Part shown: positions 1 to 9,639 of the stretch, piece by piece
How the letters are laid out: every line of letters starts with the position of its first letter
How positions within the stretch are numbered: the stretch's first letter is position 1
Origin: Hydnum rufescens UP504
Lineage: Eukaryota > Basidiomycota > Agaricomycetes > Cantharellales > Hydnaceae
DNA: 21,907 bases
Direction of reading: 5' to 3'
Assembly: GCA_014904985.1 (NCBI GenBank)
Contig: MU129140.1
Location: forward strand, 13,174 to 35,080
The notes under the pieces: model-generated
What the model saw: only the letters and a program-made list of their open reading frames with translations
Database searches by the model: none
Told to the model about the DNA's origin: nothing
Translations under genes and position numbers: made by a program

Positions 1-124
1 TGGGGTATCGCAGACATGGGTCGGAAACGTAAGGGGGAGGGGAGGATGTGTGTGGAACACGGGGAGATTGAGGACGGTTGCGCTTGCCGTTTGATCGTCG
101 GGGCCTTGCGCGGTCGGGCGCGAC

Positions 125-600
125 CGGGTGTGTGCGGGGAATGTGAGGATGTGTGCGGGGAATGCTTGAGGACGTGTCGCGGGAATCCAAGGACGTGTGC
201 GGAATGCGAGAGGATTGGAGCACTGTGTGTCTGCGGAAGGTGGGGGAGAAAAAGAACAGGCACCTGTGAGAATGTGAGGGGAGATCTGAGAATGTAGGGG
301 AGATGGAGAATGTAGGGAGATTGGAGAACTGTAGCTAGATTGAGAACATAGGGCGAGCATTGACGACACATAGGGGGAGATTGAGATAGCGTAGTGGAGA
401 TTTGGATGAACAGTAGGGGGATGAGTTGGAGAAGGTAGGGTTGGATGATCAAGAACGTGAGGGTGAGATCAAGAGAGTGACGAGGGAATGCAGGGACAGA
501 TCCAACCGAACCATGTACGAGAATGCACTGAGGAAATCTGAGGACCACTTGAGAGATTGAGAAACACAAGATGCGAACGAGAGATTGCTGAGAATGGGGT
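125..600. repeat. Purine-rich degenerate minisatellites
   Basis: Two successive degenerate repeats are visible. From about 125 to 225 a 21-23 bp unit (core GTGTGCGGGGAATGYGAGGA) occurs about four times. From about 265 to 420 a unit of roughly 19 bp (core GAGAATGTAGGGGAGATTG) recurs with much drift. The plus strand is strongly G/A rich. The long open frame at 16-297 translates into a Cys-rich VCGEC-like repeat, but this follows from the DNA repeat; I see no other coding evidence. Confidence 0.6.
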
Positions 601-773
601 TCAAGTATCAATGAGAGGATGGAAGCAGCGGAGGAGCTGCGGAGAGGGATGCTGCGTATAAAATCACGCGCATCTGTAGTAGTGGAACCTCTCACTCGTG
701 CAGTAAACCCCGCAACGCATCTCACTAGCCTTGGGATCATGCCAGTGAGTCTGACATGTCAGGAGCGTCCGGC

Positions 774-789
774 GGGGGGGGGGGGGGGG
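774..789. repeat. G16 homopolymer
   Basis: Sixteen consecutive G residues in a GC-rich context. Such a run can form G-quadruplexes and is a frequent site of assembly length error. The surrounding 600-1000 region holds no recognisable gene. Confidence 0.9.
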
Positions 790-814
790 CCTGGCGGCCG
801 CGTTAGTTCCAAGA

Positions 815-1660
815 CTTCGCCAGTTAGGCAGGCGGTGTGGTTTCAGCAGGTATGACCTCTGGTGTCGTGTTCTGTGGGCAGGAAAAGTAGGGACACTAAC
901 TCCTGCTGGCTCAGCCTTCCACCATTACTTGACTTAGTACGCGAGGGTACAAGCTCCAATAGGCGGGTCTCAGTAGGAGTAGAACAGAGCCATGGCCCAA
1001 TAGGGTTTCATGATAACACAAATATCTTTCCAAATCACTCCCAAACAGCAATGCAAATGGAGTTTCCAAATTTTTTGGAGCTCCAAAAGACATTTGCAAA
1101 TATGTTGGGTCGGCAGTTTTGGACAGTATTGTTGGTCAGGAGGTCCAGAATACCCTTCCAAATGGGATTTGGGGTGCATTGGGAAGGGATATTGGACCTC
1201 CAGAGGCCAAATACCCACCAAATGCCGCCCAAAATCACTTTCCAAACGTCATCTTGAAATCATTGGAAGTGATTTGGGAAATATTTATTTTGTATCAATG
1301 AAACCCCCTAACGTGGGGAGGAGCAGCATGAGGGCACTGGCCCAGTAGGAGCTGAGCAAAGGGAGTGGCCTCAGGTAGAGAACAGGTAGAGGGCATGGCC
1401 CCACGGGTGGGGAGGAGTCAGAGGCATGACCTAGTGAACAGGAGCATTATTGGGCATTGACCCCAGTTAGGAAGCAGGAGCAGAAGGCATCTCCTCAGTA
1501 GAAACCCAGGGGCAGATGGGCGTGGGACCCAGTAGGAACAAGAAAAGTATGAGGGTGTTCACCTCCAGTTAAGAAAACAAGGGATCAAGGAGGGTGCAAA
1601 CCCCCCAGTAGGGAAGCAGGATGTAAAAAGAAGGGGCAATTGGCCGTCAGGTAGGAAAAA
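815..1660. repeat. Degenerate 30-42 bp minisatellite interrupted by a MITE
   Basis: The unit core is CCAGTAGGARCAGGAG, followed by GNAGGCATGGC. At least eight diverged copies run from about 1311 to 1660 and one or two more lie before the MITE (815-1000). Units begin near 971, 1341, 1370, 1400, 1430, 1465, 1498, 1528, 1563 and 1602. The array runs into the 3' end of the minus-strand gene that stops at 1647. No coding role is supported for the short overlapping open frames here. Confidence 0.65.
1001..1310. mobile_element. 310-bp MITE with imperfect terminal inverted repeats and TA target duplication
   Basis: The left end TAGGGTTTCATGATAACA and the reverse complement of the right end TAGGGGGTTTCATTGATACA match over about 45 bp, including the following (C)AAATATYTTYCCAAATCACTYCCAA stretch. 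The element starts and ends with TA, as expected for a Tc1/mariner-type target duplication. The interior is itself foldback: GGAGGTCCA at 1139-1147 pairs with TGGACCTCC at 1193-1201, and CCAAA/TTTGG blocks recur on both arms. No transposase is encoded. If the element and one TA are removed, the flanks join into a normal unit of the surrounding minisatellite (GCCCAATAACGTGGGGAGGAG beside the paralogous GCCCCACGGGTGGGGAGGAG). The overlapping open frames on both strands are by-products. Confidence 0.8.
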
Positions 1661-2986
1661 GAAAGCAGGGGGAGGCGGGAACGGCAAATTCTCTTTTCCC
1701 CCTGCCTTTTTTTTTATGGTTGTTGTTGTTTTCAATGAACCAGGGACTCGGGCAATCGGACTCTACAATGAGCTGCTCTGAAACCGTGTGATAGTGAACA
1801 TCGTTGCCTTTCTCCTTCAGAATCGGATCGAGCTCTTCTTGGGAAATTTCCTTCCCAGTCAAATGCTGCATACTCTTAATATTGATCCCTGCATCATCAA
1901 ACCAAAGGCCCCACAATGGCACCCCGTGCGCTGGAGATCATCAAGCCAGACTCCCGAGTTCGAATGGAGATACAACGCCCGATTAGATTATCATCGACAC
2001 CGAAATGAGGACGGTCTGTTTTACCGACCGTGGAAATGTGGTCGATACACCAGTGCATGGTCATCCGGGCAAAAGCACCATATTCGTATGCACAGCGCAG
2101 ATAATCACTCAGCCAGTTGAGTCATTGCAAGCTCGTCCGGCATCGACTGCGACAAGAGATGGACCGAAAATGGGGACTCGCCAAGTGACTGGGGTTTCAC
2201 TGGCATGACGAGAGTGGCAAGAGAAACCTGGATTCCCAAGTTCGAGGCTGCGAGACACCATTGCCTGTACCGATTCATGGTTCCTCAGAACAAAATCCTC
2301 CAGTTGTTTACGGTACGCATCGGTGAGTTTGACACCATCAGAGGACGAGATCATATCGAGTGAAGCTGGGAGAGGGGGATCATCGATACGACGTGAGATG
2401 TAACCGATGTAGGGCATCTGCGTCGAATACATTGTGGGGAGTCTCGTATAATTGGTCGAATAGAAATGAGGGGCGCCGTATTTATCCCAGTGGCGAGCGA
2501 TAGACGCATGATCCCGGGTATAGATATCAGGCTTGCATTCAGGAGGACACTGCTCAGTGTATTGGAATGGCCAGCGACTGTTCGTGAATAATGTTGCCCA
2601 TTCCACTCGTTTCACAACTGGGAATGGCTTTGTTGTAGGGTCTACTTTGTATTCATCCATGTCTTTAAGGAACTCTACATTGAGATATGAGAAAACTCGC
2701 CTGATGACCTAGGCAAGGTCCACGATGTCGGCTTACCGTTCTCGCACTGATTGGACCACGTATCATAATCTTTGACACCCATATATGGATTTTCCAGAGT
2801 GGGCGGTGCAGGCTCAGTATTCCCTTTCCGGTCGGCCCATGTCAGAGGTTGATGCAAGGTCTTGGGGTTTTCACCCACCACCATGTCGGCACTGGCGGGT
2901 GAGAACTCTCCTTGAGACCCAAAGTCCCTCAGGTGCAGTTGATTCTGAGTGTAGCCCCTCATTGCACTAGTAGCAATGACACGCAT
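1647..2986 (-). CDS. Multi-exon hypothetical protein (unrecognised family), 3' part ambiguous
   Basis: I do not recognise this family. Exon 1 (2986-2737) starts at ATG and encodes MRVIATSAMRGYTQNQ and onward. A GTAAGC...GTAG intron (2736-2675, 62 nt) joins in phase 1 to exon 2 (2674 downwards), giving a tryptophan- and tyrosine-rich globular-looking stretch (RVEWATLF, PHFYSTNYTRLP, QLEDFVLRNHESVQAM). After about 2260 the frame changes. A second frame around 2130-2030 reads YLRCAYEYGAFARMTMHWC, and the last exon (about 1930-1647) reads VPLWGLWFDDAGINIK to a TGA at 1649-1647. A GTAAAA...CCAG intron (about 2031 to 1935) links those two in phase. The junction near 2100-2110 needs either an unusual intron (TCG|GTACAG to GCAG|TCG) or a one-base frameshift. 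No signal peptide or membrane helix is apparent. The 3' end touches the minisatellite. It could be a decaying gene, or one gene with its upstream neighbour. Confidence 0.45.
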
Positions 2987-3322
2987 GTCATAGGTGGTGG
3001 GCTTCTAGGACCTCATATAGACCTCTGAATCCGCGGCACTCTCTGCCGGGGGTTCTCAGCTTAGGCCAAATGGCACACGTGCCGATAATATGCACATTAA
3101 AGAGAGTTACAAAAATTATAGGACAGCAAAAAAAAAAAAAAAAGAAAGGTTGAATAATGACAGAGGATGGGGGCTGATGAAGAGCAATGGAAAGTGATGG
3201 AGAGCGATGGAAAGTGATGGAGAGCGATGAGAAATGACAAAGGAGAACAATGCATAGCGATGACAGAGAACAACGAACAGCGATGATGGAGAAAGGAGAT
3301 TCGACAAGGCAAAACGTCACAC
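2987..3322. other. Intergenic region with A16 tract and 20-bp repeat
   Basis: This lies between two minus-strand genes. It has a run of 16 A (3128-3143; T16 on the coding strand of the downstream gene) and a 20-bp tandem repeat AGAGCGATGGAAAGTGATGG in three copies (3181-3240) with degenerate extension to about 3300. Read on the minus strand it is pyrimidine-rich, as fungal promoters often are, and it lies directly upstream of the ATG at 2986. An upstream ATG four bases before that start (CCTATGACATG) opens a ten-codon overlapping frame. Confidence 0.55.
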
Positions 3323-4717
3323 TCAAAGAAGACATTTCTTCGACGATCCTATCCACATCCGACAGGTGCCAAGAATTGGGCGACCCAGGAGGAAGCGTAC
3401 ATGCGAGCTATGCATGGCAGCCCCACTGCTCGGAGTGGTGGCTGCTACACTAGCCCCATCCTGCATCACGACATCACGATCCCCATCAACGGCAGGAACG
3501 GAAACATCGCCTCCATCCTCCATCATGACGTCCCCACCCTCAGCAACAACCCCTTCTGTTCTCTGCCTTTTCGTGAATCGCGGAAGCGGAGGAAGGGTGC
3601 GCTTTACACCGATGGCAGAGGAACCAGCGGCAGAAGAACCGGCGGCAGAAGAACCGGCAGCAGAGGAACCAGTGGCAGAGGAACCAGTGGCAGAGGAACT
3701 GGCGGCAGAGGAGCCAACGGTTGAGGAGACAGGGGGAGCAATAAACAATGAGGAAGGCATCGCGTACCATTTATGCGGAAGGAACGGATGGTCAAAATAC
3801 GGAGGAAGTGGAGAAGGGACATACATGCCCTCAGGGAAATCGCGGAGGGCGTCAGCGTACAAAACTGTTTGAGACGACATGACGTCTTTTGTGGGGGACG
3901 AGCCATTACAGAACATGGCAGGAGCTTTGTCGAAACCTATGGATACGACGAGTTAGCGATGGACAATTAGATTATGAAATGGTCTTACCGGCTGATATGG
4001 CGTCAGCCTCGGATGTGAACGTGCTAAGTAGGACGTGGACCGAGGCAAAGGAAGTCGACAAGTCGAGACCATCTCTGGTCATGTCCTTGATCGAGTAGAA
4101 CCCGATCTTTGACATCGCGTCGTTGCACTCTGGTCTCCAGCACGTAGCCTGAGTGCTGATGTCGATGATATTAGCGGGGTCAATAAATTCTCTCAGTTGT
4201 AAAGACTTACTTTATCATGCCACCAAATTGCGGTCAGGGGCACTCCGATACGATGGCAAAAAACAGCCAGATATCGCATTCCAATCTCCCAAGCGTATAA
4301 TGGGAGGTCGACCCACGCACGGGGCGAAAAAGCCATATGCACCGCGGAATTGTATCGAGAATAAAGAATGTCTTGCTTGTGCTCATCGGACTCGCTTGGA
4401 CCTTCGAGGTTGACACCTTCGCCTTGGTTCCAGCCTTTTTCTTGTTGGCATTGGGGGCCATAATCACCTTGGGATCTACCAAGGTGCTATGTCTCCTCGC
4501 AATGGAGACAACACTAGGGAAAAAAGGGTATCAATCATGGTTCACCTGGAGACCACACACTCCGAGGGGTACTCGGACGCGCAGTCTCTCAGCTATGAAA
4601 CATGCACACCTGTTGGGGTTGGGGTTGTAGTAGTAGTGACTCAACGCCAGCGCATCCAGGCAACACCCGGAATCTCGGCCTTCGGTGTGTTGCGGAATGT
4701 GGACTGAGACTGGGCAT
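3323..4717 (-). CDS. Four-exon hypothetical protein with Gly/Ser/Ala repeat tail, about 385 residues
   Basis: Unrecognised family, but the exon phases fit well. Exon 1 is 4717-4610 (36 codons). Exon 2 is 4486-4211 (92 codons; contains MAFSPRAWVDLPLYAWEIG and GVPLTAIWWHDK). Exon 3 is 4148-3989 (contains RPECNDAMSKIGFYSIKDM). Exon 4 is 3936-3323, ending in TGA. The introns are 4609-4487 (GTGTGC...CATAG, least certain), 4210-4149 (GTAAGT...CTCAG, 62 nt) and 3988-3937 (GTAAGA, branch CTAAC, CATAG, 52 nt). The middle third is aromatic-rich and looks globular. The C-terminal third is low complexity: a five-residue GSSA(A/T) repeat, then a basic KRTLPPLPRFTKRQR patch that could be a nuclear localisation signal, then an acidic Met/Asp-rich stretch. 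The start ATG at 4717 is the first in frame after a TATATC-rich stretch. The last 30 residues may instead be intron. No function can be assigned. Confidence 0.55.
3615..3720. repeat. 15-bp coding tandem repeat
   Basis: Seven copies of a 15-bp unit (GGAACCAGYGGCAGA on the plus strand). On the minus strand, inside exon 4 of the gene at 3323-4717, it encodes GSSA(A/T) repeats. The antisense frame is also open and reads EEPAAEEPVAE. Because the unit length is a multiple of three, copy number can change without frameshift. Confidence 0.85.
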
Positions 4718-5821
4718 TGCTGATATACACTCGTACTACGCAAGACAGGATTAAACACTCAATTAACGTTCCAAGGCCCCAGAGTACTTGGCAAATTTCA
4801 ATGGGACAAGTCAATGTCTAGGTATGAATGTATTCAAACGAAGCAGCAGCTGAATGCGAATTCAATGCAAAATGGATGCAATAACATGGCTTCGTCGACC
4901 AAAAAAATTGACGATGCTCGTCCCGTCAGCGCAATGATAATGGTAAGAATCGTAGGGCAGCAGAGAGATAGACGATCGGACATGGACGTGACACTGGAGA
5001 ATACAGTCACCCCATGATAACATCTTCCATCGGCTGGGATGGGGACCCACGTTCACGTGGCGGCGGAGCATCTCGAATGACACCGCCACGTCCGATAGAG
5101 CTTCTACGTGCCACAAGGTCTGAGCTCCCGGTGCGGCATGCCACTTGCCGCCGGACCTCCCTTTACTGGCATACGCTGAGGTAAAGTCCAGGACCACTCA
5201 CTACATACCCTAGCCATCCTTCATTATGTATAATCGCCTCATTAGGTACCCTAATACAGTCTTCTCCCTTATCCGGGCGTCACTGCCTCATTAATAATAT
5301 GGTGAAACAATGAATTCTTGCTTATGCGTCTCCACTGATGTCACAGGAGCTAGTTGTATGGAGACTCACTCAAACTGTTGGCAAACTGCGCCAATTGCTG
5401 AATTACGTAATCGAGACCTTGAGAGAACGCCAACTGACGTCGTCGCGCTCACTGCCGAGTTACATAATTGTAGTCTTCCCGAGGTCCCCCACTATAGGGG
5501 GTGGCCCTACGTTAGCTACTTGTGTGTTTGAAGGATCGGACGGCGGTGCACTCGTATCTCTAGCAAATATCGCCCTCCAATGAGGATTCAGTGTGCGCGA
5601 GAGAAAAATTGGGCAGGATGTGGAAAAAAGAATAGGGAGAAAGTAGCAAGGAGATCCTGTACTTATATACCCATGGCCTTCGCATCCTGTGGTAACCTAG
5701 CCGTGGTCCCTCATACTAGAGACTCTGCAGTGACTCTGCCACCTCAAGTATGACTGAGTCAGGAGGCGGACAGCCTTTATGCAAGAGACTATCTGCGTGG
5801 AGTGTCTCGCATGCCAGACGC
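4718..5821. other. No supported gene; possible promoter elements
   Basis: Several short open frames exist on both strands, but none has convincing splice partners or a recognisable domain. Visible features are the upstream region of the minus-strand gene starting at 4717, an inverted repeat with E-box at 5054-5091, and a TATA-like TATATAAG on the minus strand at 5669-5662. The last is followed downstream (minus strand) by a CT-rich tract at about 5650-5600, which would suit a minus-strand promoter, though no coding start follows clearly. A minus-strand stretch at about 5610-5470 reads RDTSAPPSDPSNTQVANVG and could be an exon fragment. Confidence 0.4.
5054..5091. promoter_or_regulatory. Inverted repeat ACGTGGCGG/CCGCCACGT with E-box
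   Basis: A perfect 9-bp inverted repeat (5055-5063 and 5083-5091) separated by 19 bp. The left arm overlaps a CACGTG E-box (5054-5059), a core bound by bHLH factors in fungi. It lies about 340 bp upstream of the minus-strand start at 4717. A regulatory role is inference. Confidence 0.3.
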
Positions 5822-5903
5822 GATGGCTACAGAATGGACACGATCTGCAGTGGCAGAAGAAACGGATGCAGTCTGTGTGGCGGAAGAAATGGACGCGGTC
5901 TGT
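5822..5903. repeat. 27-bp tandem repeat, three copies
   Basis: Two near-identical 27-bp copies (5850-5876 and 5877-5903; GTGGCRGAAGAAAYGGAYGC core) follow a diverged one (5822-5849). On the plus strand the unit encodes VAEEMDAVC in frame, similar in style to the coding repeat at 3615-3720, but no complete gene can be built around it. Confidence 0.65.
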
Positions 5904-6904
5904 GTAATACATGCCTTCATTAAACATCAAGTTAACAACCCCACATGGGGCAATTGATTTCATATAGATCTGACCGGATTCTTGGTCCTGCAATGGCTTC
6001 CTTGATGTCTACCCCTATTTTCTGTTTTTGGATTCAGTCAACATTCAGGCTCTGGACTTGTGGCTGGCCGAGCTGAAAAAGCTGTCTCCGCTTATAAGAT
6101 GAGGTTGAAGACCCACAAAATTCTAACGCTGAACACGGGGGGTCGGAGTATGATGCAAATGAAAGCAACAGCGACAGTGCCGATGATGGTATTTAATTCA
6201 AGTTTTTCATAGTAATGTAAAGATGTGGGCCACATGCGCCATTAATATGCAGCTAAAAATGTGTGACATCGTAAGTGACTTGTGACCAACCCCTGTCCCT
6301 GTGAGTAAAAATGGTACAGAGGTGTACTTGAACCTTCACCCCATAGGGGAGTCCTCAAGTACACCACCACATGCACCAAACACCCGGCATCTGCGTGCTA
6401 TGTACTTTAGCCCCATGAGCCGCCTCCCGGTGAAATTGTTCTTTGTGCCGCTGATTTTGGCCTCCAAACTCCTGGGAAACCGTGCTAGGTGGGTCTCAAA
6501 AATCTCAAAAGTTTCCCAGTGAGAGTGTGTAGGCTATCAACCTGAGTGACGGGGATCCTCTGAAGACTCGAGTCCTTTTCGGAACTTTTAAAAAGAAAGC
6601 CTCACGGTGCTGTCATCACACCACTCCTTGCCTCAGACTTATCGACTTCTATCATTAGGGTGTTTCACGATAGAGCCCAAAACGAACCTCAAAGCACCGT
6701 TTTGGAGACCAACTGTATTTATTTTGAGTAGTCTTTGGTACCGTTTTGACATTTGTTTTTGCTATTGTGAAAGACCATTTGAATCCATTCTCTTTCATCC
6801 TGTGGCAAAAAACAGCCCCAATGTATTGATTGTAGTTGACTTGGCTCAATTCAGTTGAGTCAGTCTCAGACCTGACGGTCACGGAACCAAATTATCTCGC
6901 AGGA
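5904..6904. other. No supported gene; hairpins and a possible exon remnant
   Basis: Around 6040-6190 two plus-strand frames look protein-like (DSVNIQALDLWLAELKKL, then an acidic DEVEDPQNSNAEHGG tail ending in TAA), perhaps an exon remnant, but no start or splice set is clear. GGTGTACTTGA (6321-6331) and TCAAGTACACC (6355-6365) form a perfect 11-bp inverted repeat with a 23-nt loop. TGGGAAAC (6474-6481) and GTTTCCCA (6511-6518) form another. The open frames at 6301-6522 and 6607-6858 lack other support. Confidence 0.4.
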
Positions 6905-7290
6905 GCTCGATATCCAACCTAACTTGCTGATCGCAGCCTGCCTGCGTTGGGCACATTCTTTCTGTATTCCTACTCCAAACCAACTCGCTGATCGCAGTCT
7001 GCCTGCGTTGGGCACCCTCTTCTTTCTGTGTTCTTACTCCAAACCAACTCGCTGATCGCAGTCTGCCTGCATTGGGCACCCTCTTCTTTCTGTGTTCTTA
7101 CTCCAAACCAACTCGCTGATCGCAGTCTGCCTGCGTTGGGCACCCTCTTCTTTCTGTGTTCTTACTCCAAACCAACTCGCTGATCGTGGCCTGCCTGCAT
7201 TGGGTGCTCATCTTGTTCTGTGTTCTCACTCCAAACCAACTCGCTGATCGTCGGCCTGCCTGTGTTGGGCACCCTCTTGCTGTGTTCCCA
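6905..7290. repeat. Satellite array 1, about 64-bp unit, six copies
   Basis: The core CTCCAAACCAACTCGCTGAT, then CGCAGTCTGCCTGCGTTGGGC and a pyrimidine-rich CACCCTCTTCTTTCTGTGTT spacer, repeats with GCTGATCG at 6925, 6986, 7051, 7114, 7179 and 7243 (period 61-65 bp). The same unit in the same orientation makes up the array at 9640-10400. Most frames stay open because of the repeat; these are not genes. The array ends abruptly at the MUB1-like fragment. Confidence 0.95.
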
Positions 7291-7312
7291 AGGTCATTGC
7301 CACGATCCCACA

Positions 7313-8338
7313 ATGGCTGAGACAGTTGATGTGACTCCTCATGCTGCTCTCGCTACACTGGCAGACCACTCGTCCCAATTAGGGCGAAACGCAATGTTCA
7401 CTGGTCCAATCGATGTTAACGGACCCATCACCTTGCCTGAAAACTTGCTAGATGCGGTCGACTACGGGAATAGAAGCCACCACTCGAGCGGCAGTGCCCG
7501 AGCCGCTGACTCCCTAGTCAGAGCGGAGTTGCAGTGAACTCGTCATCCCAAAAGCAAGGGCCTTACAAAGACGAGGATGTTCTTCTTCTATCCCTTCAAC
7601 TCCTGGGATATCTTTCGAAATCTCCATATCTACGTCAGGCATTTTACAAGCCGCGGCCAAATCCCACGCCGACACATTCATCTTCCACTTCGTCTCAATC
7701 TGATCCTCCTTCAGACCCTTCGCGTCCTTCGATGAATATATTCTCCCTCGTCGAACGCTTTGCCTTCAGACCATCTCCCTCAGAGCCGCAATTACCCGAT
7801 CTTCCCAACGAGATCCAATACTGGGGCAGCGTCATTATGCGCAACGCATGTCGCAAGGATGAGGGCTGAGGTGGTATTAGGCAATGTGCAAATATGACTT
7901 ATGGAAAATGGGAGAAGACTCCTCGCAAGTTTGCCAAGTGCTGGAGATGCAGAAAAGCGAAGTACCGACGCTGGCACAACATCGCCAGGCCCAACAGCCC
8001 AGTTAACCCAGAGCCTCGTTACGCGCATATGTTCTACGCGATCTGGACGTGTTGCCGCCATGTCTACGGTGGGACCATCAAACTCTCGCCCGCCAGTATC
8101 TGGTCCTCCTACCACACCTGCCGAATCTATGGGTGTTGATGAGCATGTTCAGTGGTGGTCGGAATCAAGTTATGGGAACGCTGTGCCCAGCCACCCCCGC
8201 AATCCTTGTGGTCAGCGCCACCCTCAACACATGGACTACCTCGACAACCTTCCCCTGTGTCGACAGATTCATCATCGACCTCTCATCCGCTCCAATCCCT
8301 TCACATCTCCCTTACAGGCTACTTCTCGCAAGAGTTAA
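7313..8338 (+). pseudogene. MUB1/samB-type MYND zinc-finger protein, truncated and broken
   Basis: The region 7534-7965 encodes YKDEDVLLLSLQLLGYLSK, NIFSLVERFAFRPSPSE, LPNEIQYWGSVIMRNACRK and GGIRQCANMTYGKWEK, then KFAKCWRCRKAKY. These blocks are, in order, the conserved C-terminal part of the fungal MUB1/samB family, whose members work with the Ubr2 ubiquitin ligase in yeast and in morphogenesis in filamentous fungi. The family's N-terminal several hundred residues are absent; satellite array 1 sits in their place. Damage includes a one-base frame change near 7510 (between VDYGNRSHHSSGS and NSSSQKQGPYKDED) and an in-frame TGA at 7867-7869 where the family has Arg (DEGRGG). A finger cysteine is replaced by Tyr in CANMTY, and the second half of the MYND finger is lost after RKAKY. 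Plus-1 frame text up to about 8338 (PGPTAQLTQ and Ser/Pro-rich) may be the low-complexity tail. It cannot make a working finger. Confidence 0.85.
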
Positions 8339-8903
8339 CTCTCGATACCTTGTGGACATCCCCAACAAACTATGTACTCGGTCCACTGAGCAGACCAGCT
8401 TTGGAGTGTGGACAAGTAAGGCAGGAAGCCGTGCATCAAGCCATACGCCAGTCACTGGTGCATCCTTGCTTCGTTCCTATTGTCCATACCGTCTTCCGCA
8501 CTTCAGTCCCATCGGGGAATACACTGTGTCGAATTAGAGTATAGCGAGGGACGAGGGTCAAACAATGGGATGGATATTGATAGTCAACAAGGTCAGTTTC
8601 ATTTCTTTTGTGATGTTTTCATGGTTAACATGGTTCCCCTTTGTGGTCCCGACAGCACGACTGAACCAAGACCTTCTCCGACATACATTTTTTCCTCGCG
8701 TATATTCCCAATGAGCCGCACTCGCTGATACAGTGATGGGGTGGGGGTTTCTCATACATCGACCACTTCTTTTTCTTCCTCAGTAGTTCACCATATGTGT
8801 TTGTCTGTCATCCTGGCTCTCCGAATCCAAAGTAAAGCATATATTTCCACACACATGGATTGTAAGCAAGGGGGTGCGTTGCATAATACAGAAACCATGA
8901 AAA
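8339..8903. other. No supported gene
   Basis: This follows the MUB1-like fragment. The stretch around 8570-8590 reads NNGMDIDSQQ and could still belong to the Ser/Pro/Asp-rich tail of that family. Otherwise there are only short open frames without splice or domain support. No repeats stand out. Confidence 0.4.
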
Positions 8904-9475
8904 TCAGTCCGCAGCAAGCAACCTGCCAATTCCAGCAACCAATCTATCATATTTCTCTTCTGCAAGACTTAAGTCATCCTTGCATTGACTGAGTTTGCCC
9001 TGAAGACTACTAAGTTCCATGCGAAGTGCAGCATTCTCTGCCTCCAAGCGACGGACCCTGACTCCCTCACGTGTCTCCGCTTGGGAAGCACTGGGGGAGG
9101 GTGGGGAGATTGGGAGAGAAGACGGGGTGAGGTCAACAAGTCGGGAGGCGGGATGGGCGGTTCATCACTCACAAGGGGGCCGGTAGCAGCGACATCATCA
9201 AGGCCAGACCAGGCTAAACACCATAGCCATTAGAACACACTAGGGAAGACATCCTGTTACTTACCCCAGAATCCACATCGGTTAGACTTCGCACATCTAA
9301 AAAATCCCCTGCCCTAGTTGCCGGTTTTTTGGAGCGATAATGGGCCGCTGCAGTGAATCATCAATGACATGTGAGGGGAAATTTGATCAGTTTACGAACG
9401 AGGCTGGGGGTCTTCTGCACAATGGCAGACAAGCTGGCCAGAACGGTACCTCAGCTGCGAATTGTGGTCGGGCAT
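8904..9475 (-). CDS. Small four-exon coiled-coil protein, 128 residues
   Basis: No single long open frame shows this gene, but four exons with matching phases do. They are exon 1 9475-9400 (ATG, 76 nt), exon 2 9347-9265 (83 nt), exon 3 9213-9173 (41 nt) and exon 4 9090-8904 (TGA). The introns are 9399-9348 (GTTCGT...CTGCAG), 9264-9214 (GTAAGT...GTTTAG) and 9172-9091 (GTGAGT, long pyrimidine tract, CCCCAG). Together the exons give 129 codons including stop. The last exon encodes a clear amphipathic coiled coil of about 45 residues (RRLEAENAALRMELSSLQ and onward) that begins after a basic RVRR. This resembles the leucine-zipper half of a bZIP protein, but no full basic region is seen. It probably dimerises. 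It lies between the two satellite arrays and is convergent with the MUB1-like fragment. Function unknown. Confidence 0.6.
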
Positions 9476-9639
9476 TTCAGTTTTGTACAATGGACTCGTT
9501 CGGTCGATGGCACAACTCAGGCAGGCCGGGTAGTACTATCGACTCAACTGAGGTGAGAACAAAGAGAGTTCGGTGACCTCCTGAGTCTGAACATGGTGAT
9601 GGATCCAAATTACAAATCAACACTACGCGTCCGCATTCT

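Noticed and set aside
16..297. Cys-rich open frame of 93 codons on the plus strand
   Set aside because: The cysteine periodicity follows the 21-23 bp DNA repeat; no splice or homology support.
862..1348. Overlapping open frames on both strands across 862-1348
   Set aside because: They fall in the MITE and the minisatellite; foldback DNA yields mirrored frames.
6879..7313. Minus-strand repetitive protein frames (ASWFGVRTQ-like)
   Set aside because: They translate the 64-bp satellite; the unit length is not constant modulo three and frames stay open only because the unit lacks stops.
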